Assembly: GCF_932274485.2 (NCBI RefSeq) | Contig: NC_065886.2 | Span: 37,931,501-37,995,500 of the forward strand | DNA length: 64,000 nucleotides | Direction: 5' to 3' | From: Patella vulgata | Lineage: Eukaryota; Mollusca; Gastropoda; Patellidae | In this document: positions 36,125 through 48,100 of the stretch, one piece after another | Position numbering within the stretch: position 1 is the first letter of the stretch | Layout of the letters: each line of letters opens with the position of its first letter | Notes under the pieces: generated by a model | Seen by the model: only the letters and a program-made list of their open reading frames with translations | Told to the model about the DNA's origin: nothing | The model's database searches: none | Program-made: the position numbers and the translations under genes

Positions 36125-39100
36125 AACGCCCACTCGACACAAACTAGGTCATTTCGGGACTAACAAATGGTTTTAAAAAAAAGCCACTGTTTAAAAGCCT
36201 AGAGATTGTGGCGTTGCAAAACTGTCAGAGGTCATATCCCACCTGAAACCGCAAATGTACTCTGAAGTAAAGAAATATGCATGTCTCAAGATAACTAAAG
36301 CCAGTAAAACTAATTCATGGGAGGTTCGGGTCTAAAGATGACTAAAGCCAGTAAAACTAATTGATAGGAGGCACGGGTTCGCGTGACCGAATGTCTCCTT
36401 GTAGCACCCGAAGATCACCCGGTACCGAATTAAACAATCATGCCGACAAGTGAGATCAAGACGAAAGTTTGGGGGCTGCGATGCTTCAGCAAGTGAGACG
36501 TTTGCTCGCCATTCTGGAGGTCCCATGTTTGATCCCTGTGTTGACCAAGAAAGTTCGTCTTGATTTTACGGCGTGGTTTCCCCTTGTCAGTGGTGCAGGA
36601 CTGGGGGGTCTGGAAAGAGGCAACGTATAGTCGTTCGGAATAAATACGTAAATAAACCCTTGACAGTTGGGATTCGATATAAGAATAGGCAAAATTTCTC
36701 TCATAGCATACATCCGATAGCGCGTATGCTTGTCTTCATTAGCCCAGTCGGAGCAGTGGGACGTTAAACCCCATTTCATTTCAAAACGTTTTTAGTGGAA
36801 TAGATACAAGTATAAGAGATGGCCTTACCTGGCATATTGGATTGGCCCCCAGGAACACGCAAACCGAGCCCCCGCCGATACCCCCACCCCAGCCCGCACG
36901 ACAATGTACATCATATATTTCGTTTCACCTCCAACAAAAATATTTCAACTTTCAGATTAAGTACCACGGTAACGCCCATTTGTGACCTTCTTCTCGTGTC
37001 GCGGTATTAGATCTAAATCTACCAGGCAAAATGGTATTGATTAATTGTCAAATATAACACGTCTGCCGAATAAAAATCTTTATGTGATATTGAACTTTTA
37101 CAGATTACAACAGTCCTTTTTTTCTTTCTCAATAAACTGTTTAAAAGAAAATGTTTGTGTCTCAGAATTTTGTGGGTAGTATTCCTGTGTTGACCAATAA
37201 AGTTCATCCGGATTTTCCGGCATAGTCCCCCCTTGGCAACCTATAGTCGTTCGGATGGAACGAAAAATCTAAGTCCCGTGTACACATTGGCGTGCACGTA
37301 AAAGAACCACTTGGAATTCGATATGAGAGTATGCCGTACCAGCGCTGTCCTAGCAAAATTTCCTTCATTGCACATTGCATGACGTACGCCCGTCTTCATT
37401 TGCCCAGTTGGAGCAGAACAGTAGGACGTTATACCCTATTCCATTTCATAAACGATCAGCTCCTATAAACGTTGCCAGTTTAAACCTACATTTATTCTTC
37501 TATGAATATTTTTATATCTTCTCAAATAAATACCTTAACTTCTAAAAATAAAGTAGTTCTCTTAACAATCACCATGGAACATACTAAATTGGCCTTTCTA
37601 GCATTTGTTTAAACATGTTCCTGTTGTTTTTTGTGTTCTTTCACACCAGGATCTGGTGAGCGGCATATTTATCTTGTCTGTATATTATCGCACTTTTCAT
37701 CAGCATTGTAGTCAAGGTTTGTAGGAATTATAGAGCTATGTTGAACTGATGATGAAAAGAAGTCGCCTCCATCTGTGCGAATGATTTGTTCGCGTGCCAG
37801 ATCTTTGATTATAAAGCTGAATAAACGTAAAATTAATGTAGGGAAAAGACATCCTGATAAAATAAAGATTTAGATAAATGGTTTTACTACGCTAGGCAAC
37901 AAAAAAAAAACAATTAAAAAATCCAACCTACAATAGAAGGGTCGCGGACTCAATAATTCAAAATATGAACAAAAATGTAGAACTATTAAAATGCTTAGGA
38001 ACTTTTTAATACCAATCATTTGTGTTATTATAACTATATCTTTGTGTTCCTATACATTATGTTTGTTTGTTTGTATAGTTTAGTATCCATTTGTGCACAT
38101 AACCGTGTTATGTTTTTTTATGCAATAAAGTTTCGTCTCGACTGCTGTCTACGATGTACAGGGGAATGGGTGGCCGAATGGTTTAACGCATAAGGTCTGT
38201 CACTGAGTCCAGAGGCGTGGTTTCGATTCTCCGCTTGTACATGTACCTGATAAGGAGTAGGGTCGCATTTTCAACCTTGTGGGTTTTCTTTGGGTTATAC
38301 GTTTTCCTTCCTAAGCTAAAGACCCCTATACGCACAAGCGAATTAATGAAATAAAATTGAACCATAATGTTAGTCTCGAAAAGTTCTAGGTTTTTGTTGA
38401 GTGGACGTTACACCCCATTGCTCTCTCGTAGCGCAGCCGTCGGGGCAAAATGTCTCTCAGAGCACATTACGTAAGAAAATAAAATGCTAAACGCAGTTTA
38501 TAATATTATATATATAATAATGTGTTAAATGTTTTGGAGAAGATTTTACAAGTATCGTTATCGCTCGACTTGTTATGACAGATGATCTACACATACATGT
38601 AATTTTATTAAATCTCTATTACATAAAAAGTTTTTTATATACCACAAAGAATCTGTTGCTTGTAGAGAATTAGAACATTAACAAATTATTCATAGCAGGA
38701 AGAAGATGGTGTGTTTATATAATAATTACACATGTTTAAATATCAGCTGCCAACCAGATACACAGTATTACACAAAACAACACATAAAACAAAATACAAC
38801 TGTCTTAAAGTCCCGGGTTAAAGTCCCGGCATCTCAAATACATAGTCACAAATTTCCGTCATCTCAAATACGTGGTCTTTAAGTTCGGGGTTAAAGTCCT
38901 GGCCCCAAGTTCACAAAGCATTCTCAGACTTAAGTTAAGAATTTACTCAACTTTCAATCACTGTTTATGAGAAATATCTTTGATCCAGAAACACAAAACT
39001 TTGTACATAGTTTCTTACTGATGTATTTGATACATTAAAACAACAAACAATGCTTTGTGAACTTGGGGCCTGGCATTTCAAATGCATAGTCGCAAAGTCC

Positions 39101-42100
39101 CGGCATCTCAAAACGATATTCAAATAGTGTCATAGACTGGGTTATATCCCAAGATTGGATTTTTTTCATAGACTTGGCCGAGGCAGCAAAAAGCATCCTA
39201 GGCGGAATAGTCCATTGACACCGCAAACTGTCACTTGTTCGCGTGACTTGTCGATTCAAGTCAGTAAAAAGAGACATATATTTCCTCAGTAACAACTTGA
39301 AATAACAGTAAAGCAAATTCAACCAATGATCTACTTGCGACAAGATCTGGTCGGCAATTCCACTACGCGCCAAAAATAAAATCCAGTCCTTGGTGTAAAG
39401 TGAAAACTTAAAAAATAAACGAAGATAAAACAAAACGAAGTAGTAATAATATACATGAGCATTGTATACGTCATCAACTTTTGTAAACAAACAGACAATA
39501 GAGAATGAAAATCCTGAAATTAGACCCAAAATCGTGTGATGTTTATAACCAAACTCTGCTTAATTTCATTTTTAAATTTCTGGGAAAACAGGAACTTTAA
39601 CAACTACCAGTGCTTGTTTTCAGACTTGATTATTACATGAATGCGTTTTATCTTGGTGGAGGAAAGTTTTCGTTCTTCGATTCCTGAAAACTCAGAGATT
39701 ATCAAAGTTTTTGAGATTGTTTGTTGTCTTTGATTCAGTTAAAACTTTATATCGTGCCCAGATGCCAGCTGTAATATTTTATGATAAGAATAAATACGTC
39801 ACAGAATAGTTTAGCAATGGTAAATATAAATATCAATGTATTTAAGTATAATGTGATGAAAGGTTTTATATATTCCACAGAAATTCGGTCGGTTTCTAAG
39901 TTTCGGATCAGCTTCATCTTGCATTATGTTCTGATAGTCTTATTCACATATGAGAAGTGGCATTGGGTGTTCTGGGAGGTGTAAAAGCAGATTCTGCCTT
40001 GTGGACACAGTCATTTACTAGGCCTACTCATAGCCTTTGGAAGCATAGGGTTGGCTCAAATGACGTGGTTTCGATTTCATGACAAGGAGTAGGTCGCCTG
40101 TCCAACCTCGTAGTTTTTCCACGGGTCATTTGGTTTCCTTCCACAGCTAAAGACCCTACGCGCAAGCGAATTATTATTGAAATAAAACTGAACCATGTGT
40201 TAGTCCCGAAATGACCGAGTTAGTGTCGAGTGGACGTTAACACCTCTCTCTCTCTCTCCCTCTCTCTCTCCCTTATGGAAGCAATATTTTAAGATACAGC
40301 TGCAAACGTAATTTAGCATATCGTTAAAATATAAATCAGGACAATTCGGTAGTGTTATAGACGTAAATAGTTCTGGAGGATTCCACGTAAAACATAGCCA
40401 CTATTAAATCCCCTGACTGATTATGACAAGTCCTGACAGCTAACTAATCTGTCATGTCCAAACATACGGATGCACCTGCTACAGATATCTATAAACTAAA
40501 TGTCTTCGTTAGAGCTATGAAAAAAAAACAAAAAAAAAAACAGAAATAGTTTTTTCGAAGTGGAAAACAAAAGGTCTGAGTAGGAATTGCAGGACAGGAT
40601 ACAAACATAGAATTGAAAGTTTTCCGTCGGGCTTCTTGAGCTAAAAATAGACTCCTATAATTTAAAATTATCTGTATTGCTGATGTTCGATGGTTCTATC
40701 TGTTGAGTGACACAAAAAACATTTTCACTTGTCAAACGTTGCCTTCATAGCTGGATGTACTATATTTTTAAATGCATCTTTTGGCAAAGTTGCAAAACAC
40801 CAACTTCAGATAAGACGCGATAAGAGACAAATGATTCTTACATTTAAATTTCTCCACTTTTAGAGATGGCCCCGTTCCAGGGCAGAAATTCAATTTTTAT
40901 GAATTGTTCTAAACTCTAATAAACAAATGAGCCAGCACTCTAATGCATTGTCTACAGGATGAGGTTACACGTACTGTCTACTAAGCAATCCTGACTTCTC
41001 AAATCATAGCAGCCACGGTGATTCAGTGAGTAAGACACTGACTCACCAACCAGTAAGTCGCGAATTCGATTCAGTTGTTTGCCAAGAATGTTCCTCGGGA
41101 TATTCCGGTGTGATTTGTCCTTAGTTTACGGGACAAAGGGCTTGGCAAAAACAGTGTCTAGTCGTTCGAATGAGATGGAAACCAGAGGTCGCATCTGCAC
41201 GTTGACGGGCACGTAAAGGAGCCCAGTGCATACTTTAAGGAAAATGCACGAAATATCTATTTGGGAGAAATCTAGAACCCTTCAGTCATTACATATCTTG
41301 ATTTGAAGTATACAATAAAGGATTTTTTGTTGCCGAGCGGCGTAGGGGAGCCATTTTTCTTTTCTTTTGTTTTTCTTTTTAAATATTTAAATACAAAACG
41401 TGCAGCTTTATCCGAAAAAATAAGCTAAATCTCTAATCCAATTGTATCCATAATATTCGACATTAAAAACACTAATCAGAATATGATATTGGTCGATTTC
41501 CATCAATATGTTTGTTGTTTTAATGTTACCGATATTTAAGACACGGTGAACATTTTAAAATCAGTGAGCGGCGCCGTTTTCTCTCTGACCTTGACCTCCA
41601 TTTCTAACGAGGCGCGTTGGGGAACTAGGCAAAACATATTCCAGCACAAATCCCAACGGAAACGAAAGTGAAATGTCAAACCGTATACACGGTGTAGACT
41701 GGGCTAACCAGTCGAAAATGACTGCTATTCAATTTGGATTACTCAGTATTTGCTCGAACATAACTGATTAGAAATTACAATTAAAAAATCTGTTTGTTTT
41801 TTAATTGAATGTAAATATATATTCATATTACATTAACATGTACATTTCCACCTAATCCGTCCATTTTTAGGTTCCAAGTAGGTTTAACTCCTATAAAGCA
41901 GCTTTCAATGGACTGTGAATCATCATTGGTTTTGCTATCATATATAACAGTGTTTAAAGATCTACTATGTACCACACTTTTTATACAACTTGGTATGCTA
42001 TAATTAATGACTATACTTAGTAAACACAGGTACTTGGCGTTGATATATTAGCTAAGAAACAAAAACTAGGGCAAACAATATTAAGACTTAAGCACATGGT

Positions 42101-45100
42101 ATATAATTTTACTAATGACTCTACTTAGTAAACGCAAGTACAAGTATTTAGTGTTGATGTATTAACTAAGAAAAGAACTGGTGCAAAGAATATTAAGAGC
42201 ATGTTTGAGAGGCTGTATATTCTTTAGCTCATTAAACAAAAAAACTTCTCTTTGATGTATAATACTAATAGATCCAGTATATAGCCATGATTGTCAAGAA
42301 GCTTTTAATATAATGAAGAATTTTAAATCCTTATTCTGAACAGTAGGAACAGATAACGAGAGTGCCAACAATCCAAGCTCCAGACTAACAGGAAAAGAAA
42401 ATGTTGGAAAATATATTAAAAGCATGGACTAAAGCGAGAGCTTTGTTATTAAAAAAATATGCCAATATTTCTTGGAAACGACAACGAGCGTGTCAATAAC
42501 TCTAGCGTCAAACTAACCGGAAGAGAACTCTATTGGTAGAGTGTTGACATCATTATTTAAACATACATTATGCAAGAGCTAAATCTGCCTATTGCAGATC
42601 TTTTTTTTAGGCCTGAAATGTTATATAAACTATTAATTAGACATTTATTAACAAAACAAGACTATAATCGACTCTCGATGGCATCGGATACTCGAGATTT
42701 TAACTAGATTAAAACGGTTATCCATTTAAAAATTTAATTTAAAAATGGGAAAGCGCGGCTAAGTCCCGATTATACCAGTTCCCTGATTACCACTGTGCAC
42801 GCATCTTGTCAAAACTACAAACAATGATAACTTGGCTGAGAATGAAATAGTTTGAAATTTTCAATATTTTCTTTTTTCATCATCTATTTTTGAATTATTA
42901 TAGCAAGAATAGCCAACTCTTTATCAAACTAATGTATCTTTAAGATTTTATGAATAAGTCCCCAGAATGTTCTGATTAAAATACAGATCTATATTTCGTT
43001 TCGTTTTTAATACTTTCGATGGCCTACACTACATGAAGATCCGACCGGATGTACTGGAAGGTCGCGTTTGACACTATGACGCCAGGCATTGATTAATCAA
43101 TCAGCGTTGACGTTTCTAGTGGTTTACCCACAGTTCCGTGCATCGTATGCCAAGAACTCGCCGTAACAGACAGTTTCATTGACTAATCCCTCACTTCAAC
43201 CAGAATGCCGGTAATATAACATCTCTTCCAGATCCTAGTGTAGTAAAGACAAGTAAAATGAAATTTTGAACTATAAAAAACGAAACGAAATTCAATCAGA
43301 TTTTAGAATGTTAGAATAACTTATAAGGAAAATGAATAATGCGGGAAATGACATGAAATTGGGTTTAACGTCCACCGACTGGGCTCATGAAGACGAGCAT
43401 GCACTATGCGGCGTGCTATGGGAGTAATTTTGCCAGGGTAGCGGCGCTACGGTCTAATCATATATCGAATTTCAACTGTTGTGCCTTCTTTACGTGCATG
43501 ACAGTGTGTACACGGGACATCGGTTTATCATCCCCTCCGTCCTACACCACTACACCACGCCGGAAATATCGATGAACTTTCTCGGTCAAGAACACGGGAC
43601 ATCCAAGTTATCGAGTCAACGTCGTACTCACTGAGCCAGCGTGGCTCCGAATAATGCAGGAACACTGTACAACAAAACAAAGACGTGTACATAAAAAACA
43701 TAACAAATCCACAAAGTGTTACTAAATGATAAGAACCAAATGTCTAAGTGAATACATGACAGCCATGGAACGTATTAACCAATATCAAATACAGATTAAC
43801 GGTTCGTTCTTACCTTCATGCTCTAAACAGCTAAAATATTCAATAACTTCCCCCAATATCCACACGTTAATACTACACGCCTCCTATCACTGTCGTCCAA
43901 AAACACAGCTCAGTTTCTACCAAAATATACAAGAAACCTTGAAAGATATTCAATGAACCAGAAACTTTTGTTCATCAAGTCTCGTTTCAAGTCACTAAAA
44001 TACTGAAATCTGGTACTGTTGTATGGAGTTGCTGAAAAACTTTTAGTCCCTGGGCTGTACTCTCCACGCCACTCGACTCGATTCCCAACCCAAGCTCAAA
44101 GTGAAATCTGATATGTTGGTAAAAACTGTGTAATGTACGCTAGTTCTGTCTTATAATTCTTCTAAACCTGACGACCCAGTGAACTGACGAGATAATGTGA
44201 AATGTATGTGCATTTACATCAAACTTAACGCTTCCAGATAGGTGATCCTACAACAAATACACGCGCGTGCTTTAAGAGCTCAAAACAGTACTTTGATAAT
44301 AACAAGACTGAAAAAAATGGAGAGACTCTAAATTCAAGAAGTCTATATTTTTGTTGGTTTTCTTACAAATTGTGAAGGTTTGTTTTTGGTTTTTGGTTGT
44401 TTTTTTTTTTTTTTTTTTGCTTTCGTCAGAGCTATAAAGATAAGTTTGTGTTACTAAAATAGAAACATGCAGTTAAGAAATTGAAATTATATTTCTAATT
44501 TTAAACGTGGGATGTCAGTTTGGTGTATACTGTTAAATTAGTTGGTAATAAACATTATTTCATCCTTACAATACAGTTTTTATTAACCTCGTTTTCCCTC
44601 CACAATTATTGTCTAGACCACAGGAAAATAATAAATCGTTTCTGCTGCAGTATACAGCGAAATATTCGTATGGTTATTTTTTTATACAAAGAATGGACTA
44701 TAACATTTTCCCAAGTAAACATTGGGGGTGGGGTAGGAGGTGATTGCGGGCGCACTATATCACTCATCGGGTCGAGTACTGGACGGTGTAAATCTTCCTA
44801 TCCGAGCTCGCTTGAAAACAGTCAGTTCTGGTAAACAGGGCCGATGAGACCGCATCTAAAACACCCGATGCCCCTTCTTATTAGTAAAGCCCCAGATTGG
44901 CCTCCAGACTATTTATAATATTAGTTTTTGTCTTTTTATTTTCTCTCTTTTCGTTTGTGGTTTAGAGATGGGGGGTGAACTTAAAAATGGTAAGAAAAGA
45001 TAAGGAAACATATTATAACTAATATTTATGCCAAATGACATGTAGGTAGCAGTTTGTATGGTGCTGATCATCATGACAGAGATACCTAATCCACATACCT

Positions 45101-48100
45101 GAATATTAGAGTAATATCTAGTAGGCTAGGTATATAAAAAAATCACAACCTTGAGTACACCTGCATGTTATTAAATCTAAGTATAAACTTATCAAAATAG
45201 GAAACGTGATATAAACATAGGATTCGTTAGGTTGGCATCACGCTTATGTATAGGTACCAGTTTACAGGTTTTTAAGAGGTGTGGTGTGCTGTTAATATTG
45301 ATCAGTTGTTGACATCGTCATAAAAAGCGTTAGACCTACGAGGGTAGGACTGCGTCAAACCAAAGCTGTGCACCCTCAAATCAAATTAAAATGAAAAAAA
45401 ATGGGGTTTAACATCCTATTGTTCTGCTCCAACAGGGATAATGAAGACAGGCATAAGTCATACACAGTGTGCTACGAGGGAAATTTTGTTCGAACAGCGG
45501 CTCTGCGGCTTATTCTTATACTGAATTCCAACTGCCAAGGATTCTTGTACATACACGCCAATGTCTACACGGGAATCGGTTTTTCGTCCCATCCAAACGA
45601 GTATACGCTGTCCCTTGCGAAGCCCTCTGCCCCTCGTCACTGACATGGGGAAACCACGCTGGAAATTCAGGATGAACTGCTCGCTCAACACTAATATCGA
45701 ACACGGGAGCTCCAGATTTCTCACTGGACCACCGCGTCTCCATTCCTACATATATATTGTTGGTATCAGACAAAAGTGGATGTGAACAATCTTACTAAAT
45801 TAACCATAACCCTACATATAGGTGCTCGGATACGAATACAAACAATACCAATAATGACAGAAAATGCCACGGAAAGGCGAAATTAACTCTCAGTTTACCT
45901 TCGTTTTGTGATTTCTTTGTCAGTGTGTAAATGCAAATTCCGCTCAAAAACTCATTTATCATAATTCATTGAAAATTAACAAAAACAACGTTGGTGATAT
46001 ATAAATGGGCCAGATGAGGGTAATCACCATAAACCCTTTACGTAAGATTGAGAGAACAAAACTCTTCAATACTGGTGGTCTCTGCCGCTTCTCCATGAAA
46101 CTATATTTTGAATTGGGCCAGGAGTTCACATTACTCTCCTCCGCCACAGTCTCGAACTCCCCATCTTAGCGTCGCTATCTGGTTTCCATGGAAACTAAGC
46201 ATGTCAAATAGCGTGGGTTTACAAATTCTTGAAGTTGATGAAATATTCTAGAATTCCCCGACAAGAGTTTGATTACGTTTGATGTAAAATGATACGATTG
46301 AGTAAGGTTCTATACACACCGATGTTGAGTTGATCACATACAGAAAGATCAAACACGAGAATTTTAACATTTAAAGAGGTGAAGGCTACTGTGAGAGAAA
46401 TGAAATGGCGTTTAACATCCTACTTAAATCTGCACTAGCCGGGATATTGAGGGTAATTTGCCCGGACAGCGGTGCTACGGCCTACTCTTATTATGTATAT
46501 TACATCGAATTCGCTTACGTGCACACCAACCGACTAGACATTGTTTCTAGACAATGTTTACATTTTCATTTCTTTTTTTTCAAATTTGGTGGACATATTA
46601 TTCTTGCGCTTTTTTTAAAACAAACATGTCCTATTCAGATAATATATATAGGGTGGTTATATCAGTTTTTTTTTTGTTTTTTTTTATTTTCGTGAGCAAT
46701 GCTGGGTTTGGCTTGAAACATCTCTGTATATACATTAGTCTGGGGGCTCAGCGCGGAGGGGTGTCCATCAAATGGGCACAAAACCAGACCCAACTTTTCT
46801 AGAGTAAAATTTTGCGTAGAATGCGATGCTGAGTGGTAATCAGTCCGCCGTTGGGGCGTTTTCGAGATATTCGGGGTCAAAGGTCAAATGGGTTCATTTG
46901 CACTGAAAGTGAATGCGCGGTCATTCTTGTATCATGAAAATAAGCAGAAAATGATCGAAAGTAATCACACATTCAATAAAAATGTAAACTTGCTAAATTC
47001 ACCTTTGTTCTTTGTGACCCCAGAGGTCAAAATGTCACATTTTCCGTTTTAGCACTAGGAAGATTTAAAGTAATAAATGTCGGCGTAAAATATAAAAACT
47101 AAAGCGAAACCTGTTCTAATTAATAATAGGAACATTTAAAATTTATCTTTAGGTGGTCTTAGAACCAAACTTTTACTTTGGAACGTCGAAAATGATCTTG
47201 CATAACAGAACCAAAACGCTTCGGAGCCTGTTTCAAAAATACGTAAAAACTGTTAAATCAAAATCTCTCTGAATTAGTTTTACAACGAATCAAAATCTCT
47301 CTGAATTAGTTTTACAACGAATGCTATTTGTGCCCATTTGATGGACACCCCCCGCGCTGAGCCCCCGGTCTACATGTACAGCAAGAGATATCAAAGTTGT
47401 GTTTATTAATCAGCGATAAAGTCATGGCCCTTCTTTTGGACCAAAGGGTATCGTCTTTTCTCTAAGGGTATTTTGAATATAGTATTAAAATGAAAACAAA
47501 GAGTGTTTATATTTTCGGGTAAAAGTAGCGCCGTTGCTTTAAACGAATGGCGTTTAACGTCTTACTTTTCTGCTCTAGGTAATAGACAAGTAGGTCTGTA
47601 TGACGTGAATCATCTTCTCTCAGCTGGACGCCAAATCAATCAGAAGTTGTGTTTTTTAAGGCTCGTGGCAAAAATCAAATCAACCGGCAAGGATCAAATC
47701 AATCGGCAAGGATCAAATCAATCGGCAAGGATCAAATCAGATAAGAAGCTCTGTGTTTACGGCTTTCTGTTATTATGGTCTATCAGATTGAGTTGAATGA
47801 AATAAAATGGGGTTTAACGTCCTACTGTACTGCTCCTACTGGGCAAATTAAGACGGACATACGTCATGCAGTGTGTTATGGTGGAAATTCTGCCCCGACG
47901 GTGGCATTTCTGGCTCGCCGCCCCTCAAATAACATCGGGGGTTTCTTACTTTTCTTTCCCATCCGAACTACTAGACGTTTTTTATTGCAAGATTCCCAAT
48001 TTCGCAGAACTGACAAGGCGAGACCAGTCTGGAAAATCTCCAGCAACTTTATTGGACGTGTTCATATGGATAACAGTTTCAGTTTTAAATGTATACTAAC

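Noticed and set aside
39035-39529. 164-codon open frame on the - strand
   Set aside because: It runs into a MITE end and a minisatellite at its C-terminus and is Tyr/Phe-rich; no recognisable domain. Transcript evidence could reverse this.
42970-43300. Part of a gene, because of balanced base composition
   Set aside because: Inverted ends and a second copy at 55.7 kb show a MITE; no open frame spans it.
45391-45785. Overlapping frames on both strands, 60-88 codons
   Set aside because: All lie inside a full-length antisense SINE-1.
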